Shown: positions 24,413 through 33,695 of the stretch, one piece after another | Layout: every line of letters begins with the position of its first letter | How positions within the stretch are numbered: the stretch's first letter is position 1 | Assembly (NCBI GenBank): GCA_017500935.1 | Contig: JAFVXW010000005.1 | Span: 1-64,000 of the forward strand | DNA: 64,000 nucleotides | Direction of reading: 5' to 3' | Source of the DNA: Lachnospiraceae bacterium | Lineage (GTDB): Bacteria; Bacillota; Clostridia; Lachnospirales; Lachnospiraceae | Notes under the pieces: generated by a model | Database searches by the model: none | What the model saw: only the letters and a program-made list of their open reading frames with translations | What the model was told of the DNA's origin: nothing | Position numbers and translations under genes: made by a program

Positions 24413-25810
24413 ATGGGTATCTCAAAGAAAACAAAAGTTGAGCCCTTTTATACCAAACCCACCGATTACGGCTGTCTGGAAGCATTCAGAAAAGGTGACA
24501 AGATCACCAAGCTGTCTGCCTTTGTTTTTGGTCTGGGCAACCTGATGAACAAACAGATCGCAAGAGGCTGCATCTTCCTTGCGCTGGAACTTGGCTATCT
24601 GATCTACATGATCGTGTTTGGTATCAATGCAATGGTTGATTTTGTGACACTGGGCACACAGACACAGGGTGAGGTTTACAACGAAGCACTGGGTATTTAC
24701 GAATATTCCATGGGCGACAACTCCATGCTCTGTCTGTTATACGGTGTAATCACCATCGTACTGACATTTGCTGCAGTATTTGTTGGATTAATTTCCTGTA
24801 AGAGTGCATTCTGCACACAGTTCCGTAAGGAAAAAGGCAAAAAGATTCCTACTTTTAAAGATGATTTAAGATCCTTAAAAGAAGAAAATCTGCATTCCCT
24901 GCTTCTGACTGCGCCCCTGCTTGGTATCATCGTGTTCACGATCGTACCCCTGATCTTCATGATCCTGATCGCATTCACAAGCTATGACAGAAATCATCAG
25001 CCCCCCGGAAACCTGTTCGAGTGGGTTGGCCTGCAGAACTTTACATCCATGTTCTCCATGGGCGGAAGCCTTGCAGCTACTTTCTGGCCTGTACTGGGCT
25101 GGACTTTGATCTGGGCAGTATTTGCAACCTTCTCCAACTACGTTCTTGGTCTGATGCTTGCGCTGATCATCAACCGCAAGGGCACCAGAGCAAAGGGCTT
25201 CTGGAGATTTATGTTCGTGCTTTCTGTAGCGGTTCCCCAGTTCGTTACCCTGCTGAGCATGAGAACCATTTTCAACACCAACGGTCCTGTTAACGTAATG
25301 CTCAGAGAATTTGGTATCATCGGTGCGACCGAAGCAATTCCTTTCTTCACCGATCCTACCATCGCAAAGATCACCATCATCCTGATCAATATCTGGATCG
25401 GTGTACCTTACACCATGCTGTCCACCACCGGTATCTTACAGAATATTCCCGGTGAACTGTATGAAGCAGCAAAGATCGACGGCGCAAATGCACCTACCAT
25501 CTTCCGTAAGATCACCCTTCCTTACATGTTATTTGTTATGACACCCAACCTGATCACCGCATTCACCGGCAATATCAATAACTTTAACGTTATTTTCCTG
25601 CTGACAGGCGGCGGTCCCGAATCCATGGATTACTACTATGCCGGTAAGACAGACCTTCTGGTTACATGGCTGTACAAGCTGACTATTACCCAGAAAGACT
25701 ACAACCTGGGTGCGGTTATCGGTATTATGACATTTATCATCCTGGCAACCATTTCACTGATCACTTACCGCAACACAAGTTCGTATAAAGATGAGGGGGC
25801 GTTCCAATAA
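24413..25810 (+). CDS. malF: Maltodextrin ABC transporter permease MalF
   Basis: 465 residues from ATG 24413 (GGAGGTAATT just upstream). A long N-terminal region adds hydrophobic segments and a soluble insert (about 45-150), as in Clostridial MalF. The binding-protein-dependent transport domain follows, with the EAA-type loop ELYEAAKIDGANAPTIFRKITLP that docks the ATPase. The last base of its stop codon is the first base of the malG start. No malK-type ATPase lies in the operon, so a shared MsmX/MsmK-type ATPase elsewhere must energise it. Confidence 0.92.
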   Translation: MGISKKTKVEPFYTKPTDYGCLEAFRKGDKITKLSAFVFGLGNLMNKQIARGCIFLALELGYLIYMIVFGINAMVDFVTLGTQTQGEVYNEALGIYEYSMGDNSMLCLLYGVITIVLTFAAVFVGLISCKSAFCTQFRKEKGKKIPTFKDDLRSLKEENLHSLLLTAPLLGIIVFTIVPLIFMILIAFTSYDRNHQPPGNLFEWVGLQNFTSMFSMGGSLAATFWPVLGWTLIWAVFATFSNYVLGLMLALIINRKGTRAKGFWRFMFVLSVAVPQFVTLLSMRTIFNTNGPVNVMLREFGIIGATEAIPFFTDPTIAKITIILINIWIGVPYTMLSTTGILQNIPGELYEAAKIDGANAPTIFRKITLPYMLFVMTPNLITAFTGNINNFNVIFLLTGGGPESMDYYYAGKTDLLVTWLYKLTITQKDYNLGAVIGIMTFIILATISLITYRNTSSYKDEGAFQ

Positions 25811-26661
25811 TGAGAGCAAAAAGATTTATTACCAATTCCCTTGTTCATGTGCTGTTAGCTATTCTTAGCTTTATCTGGGTGCTTCCGATCTTTTACGTAG
25901 TGCTGACTTCATTCCGTAAAGAAGGCGGTTCCTATAAGACTTATATCTTCCCTAAGGAATACACTTTTGATAACTATATCAATCTGTTCCAGGGAAGCAG
26001 CATCATTAACTTCAACAGATGGTTTATGAATACACTGATCATTGCGATCTTCTCCACTCTGATCGCTGCATTCTTCACCCTCTGCGTATCTTACGTAATG
26101 AGCCGTCTGCGCTTCAAAATGCGTAAGACCTTCTTGAATATCGCGCTGATCATGGGTATGTTCCCCGGATTTATGTCCATGATCGCAGTTTACTACATCT
26201 TAAAGGGACTTGGCTTCCTTGAGACTGGTGTGTTAAAACAGGTTGCGCTTGTGCTGGTTTACTCCGGCGGTGCCGGTCTGGGCTTTTATATGGCAAAGGG
26301 CTTCTTTGATATGATCCCCAGAACCATTGACGAAGCTGCTTACATCGACGGTGCTACCAAATGGGATACCTTCATGCACATCACCATCCCCATGTCCAAG
26401 CCCATCATTACCTACACGCTGATCACTGCATTCATGGGCCCCTGGGTTGACTACATCTTTGCAAAGGTTATCATGGGTAATGATACTCCTTACTACACCA
26501 TCGCGATCGGTCTGTGGACGATGCTGGAAAAAGAATATGTGGAATACTACTATACACAGTTCTATGCGGGCTGCGTTGTTATCTCGATTCCGCTGTGTAT
26601 TCTGTTCCTGCTGACCCAGAAGTGCTATGTAGAAGGCGTTTCCGGTGCGGTAAAAGGTTAA
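25810..26661 (+). CDS. malG: Maltodextrin ABC transporter permease MalG
   Basis: 283 residues with six membrane helices. The ATPase-docking loop is TIDEAAYIDGATKWDTFMHITIP. It ends in VEGVSGAVKG, the typical MalG C-terminus in Firmicutes (EGLTAGAVKG-like). It is translationally coupled to malF through TAATG. Together with MalF it forms the sugar channel. Confidence 0.93.
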   Translation: MRAKRFITNSLVHVLLAILSFIWVLPIFYVVLTSFRKEGGSYKTYIFPKEYTFDNYINLFQGSSIINFNRWFMNTLIIAIFSTLIAAFFTLCVSYVMSRLRFKMRKTFLNIALIMGMFPGFMSMIAVYYILKGLGFLETGVLKQVALVLVYSGGAGLGFYMAKGFFDMIPRTIDEAAYIDGATKWDTFMHITIPMSKPIITYTLITAFMGPWVDYIFAKVIMGNDTPYYTIAIGLWTMLEKEYVEYYYTQFYAGCVVISIPLCILFLLTQKCYVEGVSGAVKG

Positions 26662-26706
26662 AGACTGATTATTTTAGCAGAAAAAACGCTCAGGAGAGAC
26701 GGTTTG

Positions 26707-28704
26707 ATGACAAAATCATTTGTTGCCTATAATAAGGATTTCGATAATCAGTTCAGATACGATAAAAAAGATCTGGGCGCTATCTGCTCAAAGGAGGGCA
26801 CCATATTCAAAGTATGGTGCCCTCTTGCTGACAGAGTGGAATTACATTTATATAAGGACGGCGATAAGTCAGATGCTTACGCTGTCTGCGACATGATTCC
26901 GGAAGAAAAAGGGACATGGAAATTTGAATCTGCAGAATATTTGCACGGCGTATATTATGATTATACCGTGACAAGAGCCGGGGAAGTGACAAAAACTGCC
27001 GATCCCTATGCGGTTGCCTGCGGCATAAACGGTGTGCGCAGTATGGCAGTTGACCTTACTTTGACAGATCCCGAAGGATTTGCGGAAGATAAGGCACCGG
27101 CACAGCAGACAGAAAACATTATTTACGAACTTCATATCAAGGATTTTTCCTACGATCCTGAAAGCGGTGTGCCTGAAAACTACCGCGGCAAATACATGGC
27201 ATTTACACAGAATCAGACCGGCACAGAATATCCTACCTGTGTGGATTATCTGAAAAAACTGGGTGTGACCCATGTACATCTGCTTCCCATGTATGATTTT
27301 GGATGGCTTGATGAAGCCGGAAGTGATGAGCAGTTTAACTGGGGATATGACCCTGTCAATTACAATGTGCCGGAGGGATCATTTTCTACCGATCCCTATG
27401 ACGGATGTGTACGTATCCGTGAATGTAAGGAAATGGTGCAGGCGCTTCATAAGGCGGGTATCCGTGTGATCATGGACGTGGTATATAACCACACCTATGA
27501 GCCGGACTCTTTCCTTGAGAGAATGGTACCCGGTTATTACAACAGAAGATGGGATGACGGAAAACTTGCAAATGGTTCTGCGTGCGGCAGTGATATTGCA
27601 TGCGGCAGAGCGATGGTAGATAACTATATTGCAGATTCCGTGATGTACTGGGCAAAGGAATATCATATTGACGGTTTCCGTTTTGACCTGATGGGACTTT
27701 TGACTGTGGAACTGATGAACCGGATCCGCACCGAGCTGGATGCAGAATTTGGAAAAGGCGAAAAGCTTCTTTACGGCGAACCCTGGAGAGCATGTGAGTC
27801 TCCTATGGAGGAGGGCACCAATGCCGCATTAAAATGCAATGTGCAGCTTCTGGATGAAGGGATTGCCATGTTTTCCGATGATACCAGAGACGTTGTAAAG
27901 GGACATGTATTCTTTGAAGAAATCCCCGGTTTTGTAAATGGCGGAAAAAATCTGGAAGAAAAACTTCTGGGCGCTGTTACCGGCTGGCGTGACAATGCAG
28001 ATGATGCAGAGTTTAAGCCTTTAAGCTGTGCACAAATCATCAACTATGTGTCTGCGCATGACAATTTTACCCTCTGGGATAAACTGGTGCTTTCCATTCT
28101 CGGCGGTCATGGCGTCAACAACGAATACCGCGAGAATACAGAGCCGGTGACAGATATGAGCGTGTATACCACAAAGCATGCGGATATTCTGGAAGCCAAC
28201 AAACTGGCGGCGTTTATTTATTTTACCTGTCAGGGACATTTGTTTATGCAGGCCGGTGAAGAATACGGCAGAACCAAGTTCGGTGACGGCAACAGCTATC
28301 GTTCCGATCCGAAGCTGAACATGATGCGCTGGCACCAGACTGTGGAATTTGCGGATCTGCTTTCCTATTATGAAGGTCTGATCAGTCTGCGCAAAAAACT
28401 GCCCGGTCTGTACGACAAGAGTGCAGATGCAAACAGACGCATTACCGATAAAAAGGTATGGGCAGAAGGCGTGGTTTCCTATTGTGCGGACAATACTGCA
28501 GATGCAGCAACTGACAATGTATACAGCAAACTGTTTGTTGTATACAACAGCAACAAGGAAGCGGTTTCCGTAGAGCTTCCCAAAGGCGACTGGGTTGTTC
28601 TGGCAGACAAAAATGAAACTGACTGCTGCAAAAATCCTGTACTGACAGCAGACGGCAAGTTGACCGTTTCCGAATGCTGCGGTATGATGTTGGGTATGAA
28701 ATAA
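26707..28704 (+). CDS. pulA: Type I pullulanase (GH13)
   Basis: 665 residues from ATG 26707 (AGGAG 10 bases upstream; a TTG at 26704 is also possible). There is no signal peptide, so it acts on imported branched maltodextrins. An N-terminal CBM48-like domain (about 10-100) is followed by the GH13 barrel. The pullulanase signature is FNWGYDPVNY. Catalytic residues are nucleophile Asp327 (GFRFDLMG), acid/base Glu358 (YGEPW) and stabiliser Asp452 (SAHDN), with MDVVYNHTY as region I. It cuts alpha-1,6 branches, feeding MalQ and the debranching enzyme encoded next. Confidence 0.93.
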   Translation: MTKSFVAYNKDFDNQFRYDKKDLGAICSKEGTIFKVWCPLADRVELHLYKDGDKSDAYAVCDMIPEEKGTWKFESAEYLHGVYYDYTVTRAGEVTKTADPYAVACGINGVRSMAVDLTLTDPEGFAEDKAPAQQTENIIYELHIKDFSYDPESGVPENYRGKYMAFTQNQTGTEYPTCVDYLKKLGVTHVHLLPMYDFGWLDEAGSDEQFNWGYDPVNYNVPEGSFSTDPYDGCVRIRECKEMVQALHKAGIRVIMDVVYNHTYEPDSFLERMVPGYYNRRWDDGKLANGSACGSDIACGRAMVDNYIADSVMYWAKEYHIDGFRFDLMGLLTVELMNRIRTELDAEFGKGEKLLYGEPWRACESPMEEGTNAALKCNVQLLDEGIAMFSDDTRDVVKGHVFFEEIPGFVNGGKNLEEKLLGAVTGWRDNADDAEFKPLSCAQIINYVSAHDNFTLWDKLVLSILGGHGVNNEYRENTEPVTDMSVYTTKHADILEANKLAAFIYFTCQGHLFMQAGEEYGRTKFGDGNSYRSDPKLNMMRWHQTVEFADLLSYYEGLISLRKKLPGLYDKSADANRRITDKKVWAEGVVSYCADNTADAATDNVYSKLFVVYNSNKEAVSVELPKGDWVVLADKNETDCCKNPVLTADGKLTVSECCGMMLGMK

Positions 28705-28726
28705 CGTAACAGAGAGGTTAACTGAT

Positions 28727-30436
28727 ATGAAAAGAGCAAGCGGAATTTTGCTTCCGGTAGCAAGCCTGCCTTCCAAATACGGCATCGGCTGCTTTTCCAA
28801 GGAAGCATATGAATGGGTAGACCAGTTAAAGAAAGCAGGTCAGAGTTATTGGCAGATTCTGCCTCTGGCTCCCACCAGTTACGGAGATTCTCCTTACCAG
28901 TCTTTCTCCTCCTTTGCAGGAAACCCTTATTTTATCGATCTGGAAGAACTGATCAAAGAAGGCGTTCTGACCAAAGAAGAATGCGACGCGGTGGATTTTG
29001 GCGATCATCCCAATTACATTGATTACGGCAAGATTTACAACAACCGTTTTGCACTGCTTCGTACTGCTTACGAAAGAAGCAATATTTCTCAGAATGCAGC
29101 GTACAACAAGTTCATCAAGGAAAACAGCGAATGGCTGGATGACTATGCTCTGTTTATGGCTGTGAAAAAACGCTTTGACGGCAAGGCATGGAGCGAGTGG
29201 GCAGAAGATATCAAAAAACGCTGGGGTTATGCGCTGGATTACTATCGCAGAGAGTGTTATTTTGAGATCGAATTTTACAAATATCTGCAGTTTAAGTTCA
29301 AAGAACAGTGGGATAAGCTGAAAAAATATGCCAACGACAACGGCATCGAGATCATCGGTGATATTCCGATCTATGTGGCATTTGACTCTGCAGATGCATG
29401 GGCATCTCCCGAACTGTTCCAGTTTGATGAAGATTTCAAACCCAAGGCAGTGGCTGGATGTCCTCCGGATGCTTTTTCTGCTGACGGACAGCTTTGGGGA
29501 AATCCTCTGTATCGCTGGGATTACCACAAAGAAACCGGTTATGAGTGGTGGTGCAAGAGACTCGATCACTGCTTTAAGATGTATGATGTGGTAAGAATCG
29601 ACCATTTCAGAGCATTTGATGAATATTACAGCATTCCTTACGGCGACAAGACCGCAGTAAACGGCAAATGGATGCCCGGTCCCAATATGGCACTGTTTAA
29701 CACCTTAAACGCACGTTTCGGTGAAAAGCAGATCATCGCAGAAGACCTTGGCTTCCAGACCCCTACCGTTGAAAAACTCTTAAAGGACAGCGGATATCCC
29801 GGCATGAAGGTTCTGGAATTTGCGTTTGATCCCAGAGAAAAGAGCAATTACCTGCCTCACAGCTATGATCCCAACTGCGTGGTTTATACCGGTACTCACG
29901 ACAATGAAACACTGGTACAGTGGTATAAGGGACTCAGTGAAGAAAGCAAGGCTTATGCGCTTGAGTACATGAACAATCCCCATACTCCCGACGAAGAGAA
30001 ATACTGGGATTTTGTACGTCTGGCAATGTTGAGCAGCGGCAATACCTGCGTAACTCCCGTACAGGATCTGATGGGTCTGGATGCAGAAGCAAGAATCAAC
30101 CATCCTTCCACCCTTGGCAGCAACTGGAAATGGCGTATCAGTGCAGAAATGCTTCCGGAAGAAGTAAGCGACAGACTTTACCGTCTGACCAAATTAAGCG
30201 AACGTCTTTCCGAGGAATGCGCAAAGAAGGAAGCGGCTATCTTAAAAGCACAGGCAGAAGCAGAAAAAGCAGCTAAAAAAGCGGCTGAAAGAGCAGCAAA
30301 GATTGCGGCAGGCGAAATCGCAGAAGATGAGGAAGAAGAAACCGAAACTGATGCTGATACTGCAGTAAAAGCAGAAAAGGCTGCGGCAGATGCAAAAGAA
30401 GCAGACAGCAAAGCAGCTGAAACTGCGGAGGAATAA
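28727..30436 (+). CDS. malQ: 4-alpha-glucanotransferase (GH77) with an extra C-terminal tail
   Basis: 569 residues. The GH77 amylomaltase core spans about 1-490 and disproportionates maltodextrins in the cytoplasm. Predicted catalytic residues are nucleophile Asp292 (RIDHFRAF), acid/base Glu339 (AEDLGF) and Asp392 (GTHDNE). After the usual end of the family comes a tail of about 75 residues made almost only of Ala, Lys, Glu and Asp (AAKKAAERAAK, then DEEEETETDAD), predicted as a charged helix or coiled coil. The tail ends at the ribosome binding site of the next gene. The core identification is firm; the tail has no known role. Confidence 0.93.
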   Translation: MKRASGILLPVASLPSKYGIGCFSKEAYEWVDQLKKAGQSYWQILPLAPTSYGDSPYQSFSSFAGNPYFIDLEELIKEGVLTKEECDAVDFGDHPNYIDYGKIYNNRFALLRTAYERSNISQNAAYNKFIKENSEWLDDYALFMAVKKRFDGKAWSEWAEDIKKRWGYALDYYRRECYFEIEFYKYLQFKFKEQWDKLKKYANDNGIEIIGDIPIYVAFDSADAWASPELFQFDEDFKPKAVAGCPPDAFSADGQLWGNPLYRWDYHKETGYEWWCKRLDHCFKMYDVVRIDHFRAFDEYYSIPYGDKTAVNGKWMPGPNMALFNTLNARFGEKQIIAEDLGFQTPTVEKLLKDSGYPGMKVLEFAFDPREKSNYLPHSYDPNCVVYTGTHDNETLVQWYKGLSEESKAYALEYMNNPHTPDEEKYWDFVRLAMLSSGNTCVTPVQDLMGLDAEARINHPSTLGSNWKWRISAEMLPEEVSDRLYRLTKLSERLSEECAKKEAAILKAQAEAEKAAKKAAERAAKIAAGEIAEDEEEETETDADTAVKAEKAAADAKEADSKAAETAEE

Positions 30437-30439
30437 AAT

Positions 30440-32464
30440 ATGAGGTTTATCTACGGCAAACAGGACTGGAAGTCCTTTGAACGTGGAGAAGAGACCTGCT
30501 ATTTAATGACCAACGGGCTGGGGGGCTTTTCGTCCCTCAGCCTGATTGGTTCCTGCAGCCGGAATGACCAGGCTGTATTGATGGCATGTACTCATTCTCC
30601 CAATCACAGATACAATATGATCCACAGACTGGAAGAACATTTTTACGTGGGTGAAAAAGAAGTGTTCTTATCCAGTCAGGATTTTCAGATTCATCAAAAA
30701 AGGGAGCAGGGCTGGCTGTATCAGACCAGCTTTTGCTTTGAATATTTTCCCAGATGGACCTATCTGGTGGACGGTGCTGAAGTTGTACGCAGCATTGTGC
30801 TGGATCAGGGAAAAAATACTATCGGTATCTCTTATCAGATCAAAAACCGTTCCGGAAGGGAAGTAAATCTTGCAGTAGCACCGCATCTGCAGTTTGTACC
30901 CAAGGGGGCAAGACTGAGATATCATCCTGAATTTACTATGGAAGGCAATGTGATCTCTTCCAACGGCCAGAAGCTGTATTACCGCACCAATGGTTTGTGC
31001 AGGGAGGTTGAGCAGCGTTTCTGCGACACTTTATATTACATTCACGATGTGGAAGACGGCAAAATGCCGCTGGGCCGTTCTGTTGTGACACATGAGATTC
31101 TCTTTTCTGTCAGTGCAGGACAGGAGGATACACTGGAGATTGTATACAGCACAGAGGAACTGACCGGTGACAATGATGTGTCCGTTTCTCAGATCATGGC
31201 GCATGTAAAGGAATACAGGGAAGGCTTGAGCCGTCAGGCTGCCTATACTGACCCGGTTGCCGATCAGCTGGCAGTCAGTGCAGACCAGTTTATTTCCGAC
31301 AGAACCTCCACCAATGGCAAAACCATTCTGGCAGGTTTCCCCTTCTTTGAAGACTGGGGCAGAGATACCATGATCGCCTTGATGGGCTGCTGTCTGTCCT
31401 CCAGACAGTTTGAGACCACAGAGAGTATTCTGCGTACCTTTATGGCTTATACCGATAAAGGCCTGATGCCCAATCTGTTCCCGGAAGGCGGCAATAAACC
31501 TCTTTACAACACCGTTGACGCGGCACTTTTGTTTGTGACTGCAGTTTATGAGTATTATCAGAGAACACAGAACCTTGCATTTGTAAAAGAAGCATATCCT
31601 GTCATGAAGCAGATCGTGACCTGGTACCGCAAGGGAACTGATTTCCATATTTACATGGACAAAGACGGTCTGATCTGTGCCGGCGGCGGTCTGGAACAGG
31701 TGACCTGGATGGATGTACGTGTGGAAAACATCCTGCCCACACCCCGTCACGGAAAACCTGTGGAAATCAACGCCTACTGGTACAATGCCTTGCTGATCAT
31801 GGATCTGTTTGCAGGCATGCTGGGTGAGGATACCGTGATGGAAGCGTTGGAAGATGCAGACGAAAGCAGTGTGTTTGGAGAGATTTCCTATGCCCAACTG
31901 GCAGCAGTTGTAAAGGAAAGTTTCTGCGCACAGTTCTGGAACGAAAAAGAAGACTGTTTAAAGGACGTTATTTCCGGCGAACATGCCAAAACCTATGAAA
32001 ATGGCGTCAATGTGGACGAACAGGTTCGCTGCAACCAGATCTGGGCAGTTTCCATGCCTTTCTCCTTACTGGACAAAGAACAGGAAAAAGCAGTTGTGGA
32101 AACCGTTTTCAGAAAGCTTTATACTCCTTACGGTTTAAGAACTCTTTCTCCCGATGATGCGCAGTTTCGTCCTTTCTACGGCGGCGCACAGCTTGACCGT
32201 GATCTTGCATATCACCAGGGAACTGTATGGCCCTTCCCCATGGGCGCTTATTATCTGGCATACTTAAAAGTCCATGACTATTCCGAAACAGCCAGGGCTT
32301 ATGTCAGAGAACAGCTGGATGCCATCGCGGCAGTTTTGCGCGAAGGCTGTATCGGACAGATCGCAGAAATTTACGACGGTGAAAACCCTGTTTCTTCCAA
32401 GGGCTGTTTTGCACAGGCCTGGAGCGTGGGCGAAATTCTGAGAGTATATGATGCACTTAGATAA
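30440..32464 (+). CDS. Glycogen debranching enzyme, amylo-alpha-1,6-glucosidase type (GH133)
   Basis: 674 residues: an N-terminal GDE_N-type domain (about 1-220) and a C-terminal (alpha/alpha)6 catalytic domain with the signature FEDWGRDTMIAL and a late AYHQGTVWPFPMGAY-like region (here LAYHQGTVWPFPMG). It removes alpha-1,6-linked glucose stubs. It begins 3 bases after malQ, using GGAGG within malQ as its binding site, so the two are coupled. It is the last gene of the alpha-glucan operon and is followed by a 12-bp stem-loop. It may serve both dietary dextrins and internal glycogen. Confidence 0.9.
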   Translation: MRFIYGKQDWKSFERGEETCYLMTNGLGGFSSLSLIGSCSRNDQAVLMACTHSPNHRYNMIHRLEEHFYVGEKEVFLSSQDFQIHQKREQGWLYQTSFCFEYFPRWTYLVDGAEVVRSIVLDQGKNTIGISYQIKNRSGREVNLAVAPHLQFVPKGARLRYHPEFTMEGNVISSNGQKLYYRTNGLCREVEQRFCDTLYYIHDVEDGKMPLGRSVVTHEILFSVSAGQEDTLEIVYSTEELTGDNDVSVSQIMAHVKEYREGLSRQAAYTDPVADQLAVSADQFISDRTSTNGKTILAGFPFFEDWGRDTMIALMGCCLSSRQFETTESILRTFMAYTDKGLMPNLFPEGGNKPLYNTVDAALLFVTAVYEYYQRTQNLAFVKEAYPVMKQIVTWYRKGTDFHIYMDKDGLICAGGGLEQVTWMDVRVENILPTPRHGKPVEINAYWYNALLIMDLFAGMLGEDTVMEALEDADESSVFGEISYAQLAAVVKESFCAQFWNEKEDCLKDVISGEHAKTYENGVNVDEQVRCNQIWAVSMPFSLLDKEQEKAVVETVFRKLYTPYGLRTLSPDDAQFRPFYGGAQLDRDLAYHQGTVWPFPMGAYYLAYLKVHDYSETARAYVREQLDAIAAVLREGCIGQIAEIYDGENPVSSKGCFAQAWSVGEILRVYDALR

Positions 32465-32479
32465 TGATTGATGTTAAAG

Positions 32480-32507
32480 CAGGTCTGCGAATTGTTTCGC
32501 AGACCTG
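32480..32507 (+). terminator. Stem-loop after the debranching enzyme gene
   Basis: A perfect 12-base stem CAGGTCTGCGAA / TTCGCAGACCTG with a 4-base loop but no T run. Its inner part (TGCGAATTGTTTCGCA) resembles the palindrome before malE. It may be a 3'-end stabiliser or a processing site rather than a true terminator. Confidence 0.5.
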
Positions 32508-32522
32508 TGACGGTATAAAGGA

Positions 32523-33302
32523 ATGAAATATCAGAATTATATCTTTGATCTGTACGGAACCTTACTTGATATCCGCACCAACGAAAATAAGCCCTATCTG
32601 TGGAAAAAAATGAGCGAGATCTATTCTGCGCTGGGAGCTGTGTATACACCGGCTGAACTGAAAAAAGAGTTCAGAAGACTGGAACGGGAAGCGGTAAAAC
32701 ATGCTGCTTCTGAACAAGGAGCAGCAGAAAATACTTCGGCCTCAGAACAGGAAGATTTATGTCATTTGCCTGCACATATTGAAGTGGATCTGCGTCAGGT
32801 GTTTATGCAATTGTTTGAGCAGAAAGGTGTTGCCTGTGATGATGCTTTGGCTAAAACGGTCGCTGTGACTTTCCGTGCACTTTCCAGAAAGATGATTTGT
32901 GTCTATGAAGGTGTGCATGAGACATTGGCGGCACTCAAAGCACAGGGAAAAGGTATCTATCTTCTTTCCAATGCCCAGTCAGATTTCACCCGGCCGGAAC
33001 TTGCCATGACCGGGCTGGAAGGTTATTTTGACGGAATCCTGATCTCTTCGGAAGAAGGAGTCAAAAAGCCGGGAACGTCATTTTATGAGTGTCTGTTTGA
33101 ACGTTTTGGTCTGGAAGCATCTGCATGCCTGATGGTGGGGAATGATGAAACTTCGGATATCGCCGGTGCATTGGCAGTTGGAATGGATTCTTTGTATGTT
33201 CACACAGAAATTTCACCGCCCATAGAGAGCGTGAAAGGAATTGCAGCCTATTCTGTAATGGACGGCGACTGGGGAAAAGTAAAAGAGCTGTTGTTGAAGT
33301 GA
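32523..33302 (+). CDS. HAD-superfamily hydrolase
   Basis: 259 residues. Motif I is DLYGTLLDI (Asp nucleophile), motif II is the LLSNAQ Ser/Asn, motif III is the Lys of GVKKPG, and motif IV is GNDETSDI. The cap is helical, as in subfamily IA. Such enzymes are small-molecule phosphatases (sugar or nucleotide phosphates). The start follows AAAGGA with almost no spacing, so translation may be weak or coupled to the upstream operon, 58 bp away. Substrate unknown. Confidence 0.85.
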   Translation: MKYQNYIFDLYGTLLDIRTNENKPYLWKKMSEIYSALGAVYTPAELKKEFRRLEREAVKHAASEQGAAENTSASEQEDLCHLPAHIEVDLRQVFMQLFEQKGVACDDALAKTVAVTFRALSRKMICVYEGVHETLAALKAQGKGIYLLSNAQSDFTRPELAMTGLEGYFDGILISSEEGVKKPGTSFYECLFERFGLEASACLMVGNDETSDIAGALAVGMDSLYVHTEISPPIESVKGIAAYSVMDGDWGKVKELLLK

Positions 33303-33342
33303 AGCAAATTGTTGAGGTAGAGCGATTTGATTGAGGTAATGT

Positions 33343-33674
33343 ATGCAAATTGGGAAAAATTGGGAATTTGCATGCAAAAAATGGCTAAAATTTCCGCCTG
33401 ATTCATGCAAAATCAAGAAAATTCCTTTTTTGACTGCTCAAAAAAGTTAAAAATGAAACTTGATTCATTCAAATATGGAAAAAATATGAATTTGCCTGCC
33501 CGTTCATACCGAAACGGGCAGGCAAATTTTGGTATTTGGAACTTTTGCATGCTTTCGAGATTGAAATTATTAAAATCAGGCATTCAAAACAACCGGATTT
33601 GTAAATTTGGATGCAAAACATGCTTTAAACAGCGTTTTTTAGCATGCAAATATGAAAAAACAGCAGTTTTGCAT
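33343..33674. repeat. Cluster of ATGCAAA / TTTGCAT motifs
   Basis: In the 393-bp gap between two convergent genes, ATGCAAA or its complement occurs at 33343, 33367-33378 (the full palindrome TTTGCATGCAAA), 33405, 33543, 33611, 33642 and 33667. The region is very A+T rich and I see no credible gene in it. The motif density is far above chance for this length. Confidence 0.6.
33489..33530. terminator. Bidirectional terminator between convergent genes
   Basis: A 14-base stem (AATTTGCCTGCCCG / CGGGCAGGCAAATT) with a 12-base loop, followed by TT on the plus strand and an A/T-rich run on the minus strand. It lies between the HAD gene and the leftward phosphodiesterase-like gene. Confidence 0.7.
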
Positions 33675-33695
33675 GAACCGGCAAATATGAAATCT

